The notes under the pieces: model-generated
Database searches by the model: none
Seen by the model: the letters and a program-made list of their open reading frames with translations, nothing else
What the model was told of the DNA's origin: nothing
Origin: Bacilli bacterium
Lineage (GTDB): Bacteria; Bacillota_I; Bacilli_A; RF39; UBA660
DNA: 64,000 nt
Direction of reading: 5' to 3'
Assembly: GCA_900752905.1 (NCBI GenBank)
Contig: CAADWX010000011.1
Span: 62,001-126,000, forward strand
In this document: piece after piece, positions 15,294 to 24,731 of the stretch
How the letters are laid out: each line of letters begins with the position of its first letter
How positions within the stretch are numbered: position 1 is the first letter of the stretch
Program-made: the position numbers and the translations under genes

Positions 15294-17375
15294 ATGATGT
15301 TAGAACAATTGAATGATATGCAAAAGAAAGCAGTTACTTGTACAGAAGGACCTTTATTAGTATTGGCTGGAGCAGGAAGTGGTAAGACAAAAGTTTTAAC
15401 TACTCGTATTGCTTATTTGATAAATGAAAAAAATGTTGATTCTTCTAGTATACTTGCTATTACATTTACTAATAAGGCTGCAAAGGAAATGAAAGATAGA
15501 GTTATTAAATTAATTGGTAATATAGGGTATAGCATGAAAATTTCTACATTTCATTCTTTTGGTCTAAGTATATTAAAAGAACATTGTGATCTTTTAGGAT
15601 ATAGCAAAAATTTTACTATAATCGATAGTGATGATTCTATGACTCTTATAAAGAAAATAGTTAAAGATTTAAATTTGGATTCAAAAATTTTTAATCCTAA
15701 GATGATAAGAAATAAAATTAGTGGTGCTAAAAATGAATTAATGGATCCAGCTGAATATGTTAGATTTGCAAATACTGATATGGAGGAAAAAATTGTATCA
15801 GTTTATGAGAGATATCAAAAAAGGTTAAAATTAAATAATTCTTTTGATTTTGATGATTTATTGATGCTTCCGATTAAATTATTAAAAGAGAATCCGGATG
15901 TATTAAAACAATATCAAGAAAAGTTTAAATATGTTATGGTTGATGAATATCAAGATACAAATCAAGCACAATATATATTGACAAAAATGATGAGTGCTAA
16001 ATATAAAAATATATGCGTTGTTGGTGATAATGATCAGAGTATATATATGTTTAGGGGTGCTAATTATAGAAACATTCTTAATTTTGAAAAGGATTATAAA
16101 AATACAAGTGTTATTTTACTTGAAGAAAATTATAGATCTACTAAGAATATTCTTGATGTAGCAAACAGTATTATAAAAAATAATAAATCAAGAAAAGATA
16201 AAACTTTATGGACAAATAATGATGATGGCTTAAAAATAAAATATCATCGTTCATCTAATGAGAAAGATGAAAGCTTTTATGTTGTTAGTGAAATAAAAAA
16301 ATTATTGAATAATGGAGTACCTTTAAGTGAGATAGCAGTTTTATATAGAGCTAATGCTCAATCTCGTAATATTGAGGAAGTATTGTTAAGAGATAATATA
16401 CCATATAAAGTTGTTGGGGCATTTTATTTCTATAATAGGAAAGAAATAAAAGATTTAATAGCATATTTAAAATTAATTTATAATCATAATGATGATAATA
16501 GTTTAACTAGAATAATAAATGTTCCTAAAAGAGGTATTGGATTAAAGGCAATTGAAAATTTGAATACAAAAGCTATGTTAGAGGAAAAGAGTTTATATGA
16601 TTCGTTATCAACACAAAAAGAACTTGATTTTAAGAGGTTAATTGATGATTTAAGTAAAAAATCTGAAATAATGAGTTTAACTGAACTTGTTGATTGTATT
16701 TTAAATGATAGTAAAATGAAGGAAGAACTTGAGTTAGAAAAAACAATAGAGTCTGAGGTTAGATTGGAAAATCTAGAAGAATTTAAGAGTATAACAAAGT
16801 CATTTGAAGAGTCGAAAGGAATTGTTTCTTTAGGAGAGTTTTTGGAAGAGATAAGTCTTGTATCTGATGTTGAAGAATATAAAAATAATACAAATGTTGT
16901 TACTCTTATGACTATACATTCTGCTAAAGGATTAGAGTTTGATAATGTTTTTTTGATTGGTATGGAAGAGGGACTTTTTCCACATGCTAATTGTTTGAAT
17001 GATGCAGAAGAATTAGAGGAAGAAAGAAGACTTTGCTATGTTGCGGTTACTAGAGCAAGGAATAGATTATGGCTTGTAAATGCTAGATCTAGAATGCTTT
17101 ATGGTAAAGAAAGTTATAATATGCAAAGCAGATTTATAGATGAAATAGATAAAGAAAATTTAGATATTGATTCTGATACTGAAGAAAAAACTTTTGATAG
17201 AAGTAGCATGATAGATGAAAGTATAGATTATAAACCTGGAGATAAGGTTATACATGATATATATGGTGAAGGTGTTGTTATTGAAGTTAAGAGTAGTATA
17301 TTGACTATTGCTTTTTCTCATAAATATGGTATTATTAAGATTATGAAGGGTCATAAATCTTTAAAGAAAGTATAG
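15294..17375 (+). CDS. pcrA: ATP-dependent DNA helicase PcrA/UvrD
   Basis: 693 aa SF1A helicase that unwinds DNA 3'-5' in repair and rolling-circle replication. LVLAGAGSGKTKVLTTR is motif I (about residues 23-38). VDEYQDTNQAQY (about 216), VGDNDQSIYMFRGAN, TIHSAKGLEFDNVFLIGMEEG and YVAVTRARNRL are motifs II, III, V and VI. The C-terminal ~50 residues (YKPGDKVIHDIYGEGVVIEV) match the Tudor-like RNA polymerase-binding module of PcrA. ATG 15294 is followed by a second ATG; either may be used. It heads a probable operon with the small membrane protein and the Nudix gene. Confidence 0.95.
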   Translation: MMLEQLNDMQKKAVTCTEGPLLVLAGAGSGKTKVLTTRIAYLINEKNVDSSSILAITFTNKAAKEMKDRVIKLIGNIGYSMKISTFHSFGLSILKEHCDLLGYSKNFTIIDSDDSMTLIKKIVKDLNLDSKIFNPKMIRNKISGAKNELMDPAEYVRFANTDMEEKIVSVYERYQKRLKLNNSFDFDDLLMLPIKLLKENPDVLKQYQEKFKYVMVDEYQDTNQAQYILTKMMSAKYKNICVVGDNDQSIYMFRGANYRNILNFEKDYKNTSVILLEENYRSTKNILDVANSIIKNNKSRKDKTLWTNNDDGLKIKYHRSSNEKDESFYVVSEIKKLLNNGVPLSEIAVLYRANAQSRNIEEVLLRDNIPYKVVGAFYFYNRKEIKDLIAYLKLIYNHNDDNSLTRIINVPKRGIGLKAIENLNTKAMLEEKSLYDSLSTQKELDFKRLIDDLSKKSEIMSLTELVDCILNDSKMKEELELEKTIESEVRLENLEEFKSITKSFEESKGIVSLGEFLEEISLVSDVEEYKNNTNVVTLMTIHSAKGLEFDNVFLIGMEEGLFPHANCLNDAEELEEERRLCYVAVTRARNRLWLVNARSRMLYGKESYNMQSRFIDEIDKENLDIDSDTEEKTFDRSSMIDESIDYKPGDKVIHDIYGEGVVIEVKSSILTIAFSHKYGIIKIMKGHKSLKKV

Positions 17376-17383
17376 GTGATATA

Positions 17384-17539
17384 ATGTTAAAGTTAATGGA
17401 TTCTATAAATGATGTAGCAAACAATTTTAAAAGTTGGATTGTAGAAAATGGATCTAATCCTTTATTATGGTTTGGTATAGTTGCAATTTTTATAATCTTT
17501 TTTGCTATAGCATTTAAAGCTTTAAGAAAAAATGATTAA
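17384..17539 (+). CDS. Small single-pass membrane protein (51 aa)
   Basis: Starts 8 bases after pcrA behind AGGTGATATA. The sequence begins MLKLMDSINDVANNF. One membrane helix runs from LLWFGIVAIFIIFFAIAF to near the C-terminus, then a basic end (KALRKND). It is separated by 11 bases from the next gene, which has the same ribosome site, so it is almost certainly translated in this operon. No family recognised. Confidence 0.65.
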   Translation: MLKLMDSINDVANNFKSWIVENGSNPLLWFGIVAIFIIFFAIAFKALRKND

Positions 17540-17550
17540 TAGGTGATATA

Positions 17551-18219
17551 ATGGCAGATGAATTTGAAAATTATTATAATAAAATAGAAGTTTTAGTTAA
17601 TGTTTTTACTGTTGATAAAGGAATACTTAAAGTTTTACTTTTAAGAAAAGATGATGAACCATATCAAGGTTATTGGATGTTACCTAATGGGCTTTTGTAT
17701 AGTAATGAAACTATTGATAATTGCGCAAATGATATAGTGTATGAAATGACTGGGTTGAGAGATATTAAATTAAGACAATCTAATGTTTATAGTAGCATAG
17801 ATAGGATACCAAATAACCGAATTATAGCAGATGCTTTAGTTGGGCTTGTTGATAGTACTACTGTAAAATTAGAAAATAGAAAGTCTTATTTTGAATGCAA
17901 ATGGTTTGATATAAATTCTATTCCTAAGACTGTTTTTGATCATAGTGTTGTTATTTCTGATGCAATTGATTATTTGAAAGAAAAAATTTTAAAATCAAAT
18001 GTACTTAAAGGTTTATATCCAAGTGATTTTACGCTACCTGAGATACAAAAATTATATGAACAAATATTGGGGAAAAAATTAGATAGACGTAATTTTAGAA
18101 AGAAAATGTTAAATTTAGATTTGATAGAACCAACGGGTTATAAAAATACTGGTTTTAATGGTAGACCTGCAATATTGTATAAATTTAAAGATGATATAGA
18201 AAATTTAAATGTATATTAA
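17551..18219 (+). CDS. Nudix-domain protein with C-terminal winged helix (NrtR-like regulator)
   Basis: 222 aa. Residues about 8-145 form a Nudix fold (VLLLRKDDEPYQGYWMLPNG, SVFECKWFD-like end). The last ~75 residues (TLPEIQKLYEQILGKKLDRRNFRKKML, then GRPAILYKF) form the winged helix found in NrtR and related regulators. The Nudix box is degenerate: after GLLYSNETIDNCA comes NDIVYEMTGL instead of REXXEEXG, so pyrophosphatase activity is doubtful and a ligand-sensing regulator is more likely. NrtR proteins respond to ADP-ribose-type ligands and control NAD genes, but none lies nearby. Confidence 0.82.
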   Translation: MADEFENYYNKIEVLVNVFTVDKGILKVLLLRKDDEPYQGYWMLPNGLLYSNETIDNCANDIVYEMTGLRDIKLRQSNVYSSIDRIPNNRIIADALVGLVDSTTVKLENRKSYFECKWFDINSIPKTVFDHSVVISDAIDYLKEKILKSNVLKGLYPSDFTLPEIQKLYEQILGKKLDRRNFRKKMLNLDLIEPTGYKNTGFNGRPAILYKFKDDIENLNVY

Positions 18220-18253
18220 AAGGAACATTTTGCATGTTTCTTTTTTTGAATGC

Positions 18254-18282
18254 TTGACATAATTGATTAGATAATGTAAAAT
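18254..18282 (+). promoter_or_regulatory. Promoter of tRNA-Ser(GCT)
   Basis: TTGACA at 18254-18259, TAAAAT at 18277-18282, spacer 17. Confidence 0.7.
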
Positions 18283-18297
18283 TATAAGCGTAGCTTT

Positions 18298-18388
18298 GGA
18301 GTAGTACTCAAGAGGCTGAAGAGGCGCCCCTGCTAAGGGTGTAGATCGGGTAACTGATGCGAGGGTTCAAATCCCTCCTGCTCCGCCA
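18298..18388 (+). tRNA. tRNA-Ser (GCT)
   Basis: Acceptor GGAGTAG/CTGCTCC, long variable arm, discriminator G, CCA encoded; anticodon loop CTGCTAA. The gene stands alone with its own promoter and terminator. Confidence 0.95.
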
Positions 18389-18399
18389 TTATGCTATTT

Positions 18400-18422
18400 A
18401 CGACCATTTGGTCGTTTTTTTT
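18400..18422 (+). terminator. Terminator after tRNA-Ser(GCT)
   Basis: ACGACCA, loop TT, TGGTCGT, then eight or more T. Confidence 0.85.
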
Positions 18423-18435
18423 AAAATAAAAAGAA

Positions 18436-19302
18436 CTAGTTATATAGTTCTTTTTTTAATAGCTCGATATTTTCATTTGTAATACTTATATAATCTTCTT
18501 TTTCACTTCTTTGTTTATCTGTAAGTGTTGAAAGTTTATTTAATTCTATTATTTCTACATTAGAATTTTCTTTTAAATCTTTTACAGTTTGATTTATGTT
18601 ATCATTATCTAATGTATATATATTTTTTATGGTTCCTTTTTTTATTCCTGCCTTTACATCTGATATAGTTTTTTGCGTAAGAAGTTCTCCTTCTTCAAGT
18701 GATATAACTGTAAAACCATATTTTTCTAAAAATTTTAATGTATTTGTATCTACAACAATTGTTGTTTTGTTTGCATTTTCACTTAATAATTTTAATTTAG
18801 CATCAATATTTGATATTTTTACTTTTAAATCATTATAATTGTTATTTATTTCCTCTATTAAGTAATGGTTTGTAATATATGCTAATAAATTATCTTTAAT
18901 ATTTAATGACATCATAAGGAAGTTTGATGGATCTAACCATAATTCTTCTTCACCATAACTTATTTCCATACTTTGAGTTGCATCTATCATTTTTAAATTT
19001 TTGTTATATTTTACCATAGAAATTAAATATTCTTGTTCTTTACTATTTAAACCGTTAAATACGTACATATTTTTTTTGCTGTAATCTTTTATTTGTTTAT
19101 TTGTAAGTGAATATTTATTTATGTTTGCACCATCTGGATAAATACTATATATAGTACTATGATTGCCATATATATATGAAGTTATAAATTCTATTGGGTA
19201 TGATGTTGTATATATTTCAATGTTTTCAAAATTGTCTTTTTTAAAACATCCAGTAAATAAAAATGTGATTAATGTAAGTGTCAAAAATATAAATTTTTTC
19301 AT
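18436..19302 (-). CDS. ZnuA-like (SBP_bac_9) lipoprotein lacking the usual metal ligands
   Basis: 288 aa. A signal peptide ends in the lipobox FLFTGC (Cys near residue 19). The fold follows zinc/manganese ABC substrate-binding proteins: [19 protein letters not shown], then [15 protein letters not shown] where family members have H-x-Y-x-x-T, and ELWLDPSNF where they have H-x-W-L-D/S-P. Both canonical His ligands are replaced (Asn-Lys-Tyr and Glu-Leu-Trp), so metal binding as in ZnuA is doubtful. No ABC permease or ATPase is adjacent. The gene overlaps yidD by 4 bases (ATGA), so it is co-translated with it. Confidence 0.75.
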   Translation of the reverse strand: MKKFIFLTLTLITFLFTGCFKKDNFENIEIYTTSYPIEFITSYIYGNHSTIYSIYPDGANINKYSLTNKQIKDYSKKNMYVFNGLNSKEQEYLISMVKYNKNLKMIDATQSMEISYGEEELWLDPSNFLMMSLNIKDNLLAYITNHYLIEEINNNYNDLKVKISNIDAKLKLLSENANKTTIVVDTNTLKFLEKYGFTVISLEEGELLTQKTISDVKAGIKKGTIKNIYTLDNDNINQTVKDLKENSNVEIIELNKLSTLTDKQRSEKEDYISITNENIELLKKELYN

Positions 19303-19523
19303 TTGTTTTTTCTCCTTTCTGGTACAGGGTCATATCCGGATCCTCCCCAAGGTGTACATCTTAATAATCTTTTTAGTGTTAAAAAGATACCTTTTATAGT
19401 TCCATATTTTTCTAATGCTTCTATAGCATAATTAGAACATGTTGGAGTAAATCTACAATTATTGTGAAATTTACCTGGTATTTTTTGATATAACTTTATA
19501 AGTTTAATTAAAACGTTTTTCAT
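19299..19523 (-). CDS. yidD: YidD, membrane protein insertion factor
   Basis: 74 aa, typical length. [18 protein letters not shown] and [17 protein letters not shown] carry the conserved Cys and Pro-Gly pattern of the family. YidD is thought to help YidC-type insertases. YidC is not in this window; instead the gene leads a two-gene operon with the ZnuA-like lipoprotein. Confidence 0.93.
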   Translation of the reverse strand: MKNVLIKLIKLYQKIPGKFHNNCRFTPTCSNYAIEALEKYGTIKGIFLTLKRLLRCTPWGGSGYDPVPERRKNK

Positions 19524-19619
19524 ATTATCATCTAGTACATTATACTAAAAAAATAATGTTTTGTAAACTGGAACGTGACATGATGATGTTTATTTGATAT
19601 AATGTTTTAGGTGACAATT

Positions 19620-20285
19620 ATGAAAATTTTAGATGAATTAGGTGTTATACCAAATGATATAAATTTATTTCAAATGGCCTTTACTCATACTTCGTATGCG
19701 AATGAACATGGTGTTAAAAGTTATGAGAGGCTTGAATATTTAGGTGATGCTATACTTGAATTTATAATGAGTGACTATTTATATAAATCTACTGATTACA
19801 AAGAAGGAGATATGACTAAGATAAGGGCACATTATGTTTGTGAAAATGCATTATATGAATATTCTCTTTTTGTTGGACTAAATGAGTATTTACGTTTAGG
19901 TAAAGGCGAAGAAGAAAATGGTGGTAAATTCAGAAAAGCGATAGTTGCTGATATATATGAATCATTTATTGGAGCTCTTTATTTAGATCAAGGAATAGAA
20001 AAAGCAAAACAATTTATTTATGAAACTGCTGTATCTTGTATTGAAAAGCATAGTATTAATGATTTTGATGATTATAAATCTGAACTTCAAGAAAAAGTTC
20101 AAACTGATAAAAGAAGTTTAACGTATGAAATAATTAATGAGGAAGGACCTTCTCATGATAAAACTTTTACTGCTGTTGTAAAAATAGATGATATTGTATA
20201 CGGAAAAGGAATTGCTAAAAGCAAGAAAGAAGCGGAACAAGAAGCTGCAAAAGATGCGTTAAATAGAAGTGTATCTTCTATTTAA
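19620..20285 (+). CDS. rnc: Ribonuclease III
   Basis: 221 aa. The N-terminal endonuclease domain carries YERLEYLGDAILEFIMSDYL (catalytic Glu/Asp signature) and VADIYESFIGALYLDQG. The C-terminal double-stranded RNA-binding domain (about 150-221) ends AKSKKEAEQEAAKDALNR. It cleaves double-stranded RNA in rRNA maturation. ATG 19620 follows AGGTGA by 7 bases and is preferred over GTG 19611. Confidence 0.96.
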   Translation: MKILDELGVIPNDINLFQMAFTHTSYANEHGVKSYERLEYLGDAILEFIMSDYLYKSTDYKEGDMTKIRAHYVCENALYEYSLFVGLNEYLRLGKGEEENGGKFRKAIVADIYESFIGALYLDQGIEKAKQFIYETAVSCIEKHSINDFDDYKSELQEKVQTDKRSLTYEIINEEGPSHDKTFTAVVKIDDIVYGKGIAKSKKEAEQEAAKDALNRSVSSI

Positions 20286-20431
20286 ATTAAATTTATGTAA
20301 ATAATATAAACGGCAAGTTATAATAAATTGTAACGACCTATTTTTATTATTAAAAAATAGCAATTTTATTAATAATGAAAATAATTTACGCCTAAAAAAT
20401 TTAGCTTGTACATTGCGTATAAACTCCATCC

Positions 20432-20462
20432 TTGACAAAAAGCCTTGGGGGGGGGGTACAAT
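20432..20462 (+). promoter_or_regulatory. Promoter with a ten-G spacer tract, probable phase-variation switch
   Basis: TTGACA at 20432-20437 and TACAAT at 20457-20462 are separated by 19 bases, of which 20447-20456 are ten consecutive G. Runs of G this long are not expected in such AT-rich DNA. Length changes in such tracts alter promoter spacing in other bacteria (Neisseria porA is the classic case). Loss of two G would give the optimal 17. It drives the zinc-ribbon gene starting at 20494. Confidence 0.8.
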
Positions 20463-20493
20463 ATAGAAAGAATAGTAGAAGAGGAGTAAAAAA

Positions 20494-21909
20494 ATGAAGT
20501 GTAAAAAATGTGGTAAAGATATAAATTGTGAAGAATTATTTTGTGGTAATTGTGGTACAAAAATTGATAATTGTGGATTAGAAAGTGCTCAAAATGAAAC
20601 TTTTTCAAATTTTAATGGAACTACTTTTGGTAACCAAAAAATGGAACAAATTAATGTACAATATAAGGGTAATACAACTAATAGTAATAAGGCATTAATT
20701 AGTTTAATATTAGGAGTAGTATCAATTTTATTGTCAATTATTTTTAATATTTTTATTATACCTGTTGCGATAGCTGGATTGGTGTTGGGAATAGTTGAAG
20801 AAAATAAAAATGGTAAAAAAATTGCTGGTATCGTGTTGAATTCAGTAGCGATTATACTATCTATTTTCACAATTATTACAGTTAGTTTTATTACTAAAGA
20901 GAAAAATTTTAATGGTGATGGTTATAAATTAACGTATAATATTAATTGGGGAAAAGGTACTGTTTCTGATAAAGATGCATTGATATACTATACTGATAAT
21001 AAGTCATATTTTTTGCCTTTAGGAAGAAGCTCTATATTAGGATATTCATGTGATTTTGAAGAATCTGAATGTAAAAAACAATTATATGGTGAATTTTATG
21101 ATTATTGGCAAGAAGATCTTAATAAAAGTTCTTTAAATATATATAAAGATAATTATTCATTTAATCTTTTAAAAGATGATATTTATTATGCTTCTTATAG
21201 TTATGGGGAGTCAAGTACGGATTTAGAAGGTAGAATTTATTTACTTGTTTCTAAAGATAAAGATGTAATATTGTCATTTATAGTTAGATGTAATGATTCT
21301 AAAAATATTGATAAAATGGATGATGCAGTTCTTAAATTACTTAAAACAATTGAAATAGAAAAAAATAATAATTCAAGTAATGATAAAGAGGATAATGTTA
21401 TTTATGATGATAAACTTTATGAATCAATTGATTCTATGAGTAATTGGAATATGTATTCTGATTTAAGAAATGGTAAATTAGGTAAAGTATCAGATATAAA
21501 TGGTGGTTGGAGAATTTTGAGTAATTCTGAAGTTTATTGGGAATTCAAAAATGGTAAATTTTATTTTTATAAATCTGTAAATGATTTGACTGATAATTAT
21601 TGGTACGGAACAACAAAGATTTTAACTGGAAAAAAAGGATTTAAATCTATCGGACTAGATGAAGATAAAATAGATAATATTGTATCTAAATCAAATGGAC
21701 TCGTATCATATAATGACATTTATACTATTATTTGCACACCTACTAAAATAATTTCAGGTGGAGTGGATAAAAGTGATACTAATATACCTAAAGATTTTAA
21801 ACTTAATTATGTATGGATAATTGTTGACCATGGTGAAGATGGTATAGAAGCACAAGTAATGGATATAGATTCTTATGATACGTCATATTATATAAAAATA
21901 AGTGATTAA
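20494..21909 (+). CDS. Zinc-ribbon membrane protein with DUF4190-like helices
   Basis: 471 aa. It begins with a double CxxC zinc ribbon (CKKCGKDINCEELFCGNCG). A Gln/Asn-rich linker follows, then two or three membrane helices in a DUF4190-like block (ALISLILGVVSILLSIIFNI; GIVLNSVAIILSIFTIIT). The rest is an extracytoplasmic region of about 330 residues: one part about 140-290, then a low-complexity KNNNSSNDK linker and a second part about 305-471. The ribbon would face the cytoplasm. First gene behind the G-tract promoter; GAGGAG lies 8 bases before ATG. Function unknown; a surface sensor or phase-variable surface protein fits. Confidence 0.7.
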   Translation: MKCKKCGKDINCEELFCGNCGTKIDNCGLESAQNETFSNFNGTTFGNQKMEQINVQYKGNTTNSNKALISLILGVVSILLSIIFNIFIIPVAIAGLVLGIVEENKNGKKIAGIVLNSVAIILSIFTIITVSFITKEKNFNGDGYKLTYNINWGKGTVSDKDALIYYTDNKSYFLPLGRSSILGYSCDFEESECKKQLYGEFYDYWQEDLNKSSLNIYKDNYSFNLLKDDIYYASYSYGESSTDLEGRIYLLVSKDKDVILSFIVRCNDSKNIDKMDDAVLKLLKTIEIEKNNNSSNDKEDNVIYDDKLYESIDSMSNWNMYSDLRNGKLGKVSDINGGWRILSNSEVYWEFKNGKFYFYKSVNDLTDNYWYGTTKILTGKKGFKSIGLDEDKIDNIVSKSNGLVSYNDIYTIICTPTKIISGGVDKSDTNIPKDFKLNYVWIIVDHGEDGIEAQVMDIDSYDTSYYIKISD

Positions 21910-21958
21910 GTGTAAAAGTGTTGATATATAATAATTAATTTGAAAGGAATATGGTGTT

Positions 21959-22990
21959 ATGTATTGTATAAAATGTGGTAATAAATTAAATAACAATGAT
22001 CTTTTTTGTACAAAATGTGGTAATAAAAAAGATACAAATTTTATGATGAAGAATAATTTTTTTGGAACAATTAAAAAATTATTTATTGCTTTGTCAATTC
22101 TTTTTTCGATAATTGTATTTATTCGTATGTTTTTTTTACTAACATTTTATAATGAACCTCATGCTTTAATTATGCTTCTTGATATTCTTTTTACCTCCCC
22201 ATTAGTATTACCATTAATTGCTTTAGCAATTACAATTATATGTTTTATTCTTAGTAAGAAAAATATAAATACTAAAAAAAGTCAGAATACATTTTTCTTA
22301 TGTATGAGTTTCTTTTATGTTGCTTTTACAATTTTTTCTATTATTTTCTATCAAGTTATAAATCAATTTTTAAAAGTAAAATCTAATTATGCATTAGAAC
22401 AATATATAGATAAGAAATTTGGTAATTCTTATGAAATTTTAGATACTTCTTTATCAGATAATGTAACTAGATGGTTAATAAAGTTACCTGATTTCGAATA
22501 TCCTATTCAAGCAGAATATAATTCACAAAAAAGTTCATATAATGATAATTATGATGAACTTAATTCGGTAAAGCAATTAAACTATCAGAAATATATAGAT
22601 GATGTGTTTGATGATAATACAATAGCTTTAATGGATTTGCATTATGAATATAAATATATTTATTTAAAAATATTTATATCAAAAGATAAATTAGAAAATA
22701 AAGATTTATTAAAAGATAATTTTGAAAAAATTATTAATGAATATAGAGATAAATTTCAGGATTACCACTTTTGCTTATATGTTTATTTTATTGATGAAAT
22801 AGATATTTCAAAAAAGGATGAATATTACAGTTTTTTGATAAATGAATCAGATAAAATATTAGATAAGATAGTTGAAAAATCCAAATTAAAAAAATTAAGT
22901 ATTACTATTTATGAAGAAGATGATGATTTTACGATTTCTGAAAAATTGTTAAATGAAATTAAAAGATTGAATAAAAGTGGGAATGTGTAA
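21959..22990 (+). CDS. Zinc-ribbon membrane protein
   Basis: 343 aa. Opens with a CIKCGNKLNNNDLFCTKCGN zinc ribbon, followed by three or four membrane helices (LFIALSILFSIIVFIRMFFL; LVLPLIALAITIICFIL; FYVAFTIFSIIFYQVI) and a hydrophilic C-terminal ~200 residues with helices and strands (DKKFGNSYEILDTSLSD, IYEEDDDFTISEKL). It follows the first zinc-ribbon gene by 49 bases, so it is probably in the same phase-variable unit. AAAGGAA precedes the ATG. No function assigned. Confidence 0.65.
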   Translation: MYCIKCGNKLNNNDLFCTKCGNKKDTNFMMKNNFFGTIKKLFIALSILFSIIVFIRMFFLLTFYNEPHALIMLLDILFTSPLVLPLIALAITIICFILSKKNINTKKSQNTFFLCMSFFYVAFTIFSIIFYQVINQFLKVKSNYALEQYIDKKFGNSYEILDTSLSDNVTRWLIKLPDFEYPIQAEYNSQKSSYNDNYDELNSVKQLNYQKYIDDVFDDNTIALMDLHYEYKYIYLKIFISKDKLENKDLLKDNFEKIINEYRDKFQDYHFCLYVYFIDEIDISKKDEYYSFLINESDKILDKIVEKSKLKKLSITIYEEDDDFTISEKLLNEIKRLNKSGNV

Positions 22991-23031
22991 CAAGTTATAA
23001 TGTGATTATATTTAATGAAAGAAGGAAAAAT

Positions 23032-23541
23032 ATGAAGTGTAAAAATTGTAATAAAGAGATAAATTTTGAAGATAAATTTTGCACTGGTTGTGGGTATAGG
23101 GTAGGTAATGAAAATTTAAAAATAAATAAAAAAATAGAATCAAAAAAAGTATTAAAGGCTCGACAAATAGTTTCAAATAATTTTTTAGCTACTTTAATTA
23201 TTATTTGTTTAATAGGAAATCTATTTTTTGAAAATTATTTGAAAGGATTACCTATTCTAACTTATTTATGGTATATTATTACTCCTATTATAGGAGCAAT
23301 ATTAGTAAAGATTACTGGTTTTGACAAATTGTATGAATGTGTAGATCAAAATAATTATAGAAAAATAATTGTATATTCAGTAATTGATTTGTTAATATTA
23401 GGATTTTTGTATGTGGGATCTAACTATGGGCTTAAATTGTTTATAATTCCTGTAATACTAGCTTATTTATTTTCGGCTACATATTTAATGTTTGAATTAT
23501 TAAAAGTAATTAAAAATATAAAGAAATTTATATATAGTTAA
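23032..23541 (+). CDS. Zinc-ribbon membrane protein (short)
   Basis: 169 aa. MKCKNCNKEINFEDKFCTGC gives the same N-terminal ribbon as its two neighbours. A basic linker (KINKKIESKKVLKARQIV) and four predicted membrane helices follow, with no large outer domain. ATG 23032 follows GAAGGAAA and places the ribbon at the N-terminus, so it is preferred over GTG 23002. It ends the likely three-gene unit. Confidence 0.65.
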   Translation: MKCKNCNKEINFEDKFCTGCGYRVGNENLKINKKIESKKVLKARQIVSNNFLATLIIICLIGNLFFENYLKGLPILTYLWYIITPIIGAILVKITGFDKLYECVDQNNYRKIIVYSVIDLLILGFLYVGSNYGLKLFIIPVILAYLFSATYLMFELLKVIKNIKKFIYS

Positions 23542-23702
23542 ATTTTTAAGCATGTATAAAAGGTGATATTTATTTAATTGGATTAAACAACTTTATTAAT
23601 AAAAAGTGTTAAGTTTTATAAAAAATAATAATAAATGAAAAAAAGAGAGTATGTATAATGCTTTTTTTTTATATTTTTGTTATAATTATATAAGGTGAAC
23701 AT

Positions 23703-24731
23703 ATGAAAAGTATTTATAGTTGTACATTTTTAGATCTTGAGAAATACTTCTTATCAAATAATGATAAGTCTTTTAGAGCTGTTCAAATATATGATTGGCT
23801 TTATAAGAAGAGAGTTACTTCTTTTGATGAAATGTCAAATATAAAGAAAGATGTTATAGAAAAATTAAAGAGTGATTTTGTTTTAGATGATATAAAGATA
23901 ATTGATAAAAAAATAGGAAAAGATGTTGCTAAATTTTTAATAGAATTATCTGATAATCAAAAAGTAGAAGCAGTTCTTATGTTTCATGATTATGGTAATA
24001 GTTTATGTATTTCTACGCAAGTTGGATGTAATATGGGGTGTTCATTTTGTGAAAGTGGAAGGCTTAAAAAAGTTAGAAATTTATGTGTAAATGAAATGGT
24101 TTTACAAATACTTAAAATAGAAAAGGTCATGAATTTACGTATATCTCATGTTGTTTTGATGGGAATTGGTGAACCATTTGATAATTATGATAATGTAATT
24201 GATTTTATAGATATTATAAATTGTGGTAAGGGAATTAATATTGGTGCTAGGCATATAACTGTATCTACATGTGGTATTATTCCTAAAATAAAAGAGTTTA
24301 TGAAGCTTGATACACAAGTTAATTTGGCTATTTCATTACATGCTCCAAACGATGAAATTAGAAGTAAAATAATGAATATAAATAAGGCTTATCCAATAAA
24401 TGAATTAATTAAAGTTTTAAAAGAATATATTGAAAAGACAAATAGAAGAGTAACTTTTGAATATATATTACTTAAGGGTGTTAATGATTCTCTTGAATGT
24501 GCTTTAGAACTTAGTAATCTTTTAAGGGGTATGAATTGTTATGTTAATTTAATACCTTATAATGAAACTAGTCATATAGAATTTAAGAAAAGTTCTACGG
24601 ATAGAATTTTAGCTTTTTACGATGTACTAAAAAAACAAAATATAAATGTAACAATAAGAAGAGAGTTTGGTAGTGAGGTAATGGCTGCTTGTGGTCAATT
24701 AAGAGCTAATTATATGGAGGGGACACGATGA
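23703..24731 (+). CDS. rlmN: RlmN, dual-specificity rRNA/tRNA A2 methyltransferase
   Basis: 342 aa radical SAM enzyme that methylates C2 of A2503 in 23S rRNA and A37 of some tRNAs. CNMGCSFCESG (Cys near 109, 113 and 116) binds the iron-sulfur cluster. MGIGEPFDNYDNV and AISLHAPNDEIRSKIM are family motifs, and EVMAACGQL near the C-terminus holds the catalytic Cys. First gene of a tightly packed operon: its stop overlaps the start of prpC by 4 bases (ATGA). Confidence 0.96.
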   Translation: MKSIYSCTFLDLEKYFLSNNDKSFRAVQIYDWLYKKRVTSFDEMSNIKKDVIEKLKSDFVLDDIKIIDKKIGKDVAKFLIELSDNQKVEAVLMFHDYGNSLCISTQVGCNMGCSFCESGRLKKVRNLCVNEMVLQILKIEKVMNLRISHVVLMGIGEPFDNYDNVIDFIDIINCGKGINIGARHITVSTCGIIPKIKEFMKLDTQVNLAISLHAPNDEIRSKIMNINKAYPINELIKVLKEYIEKTNRRVTFEYILLKGVNDSLECALELSNLLRGMNCYVNLIPYNETSHIEFKKSSTDRILAFYDVLKKQNINVTIRREFGSEVMAACGQLRANYMEGTR

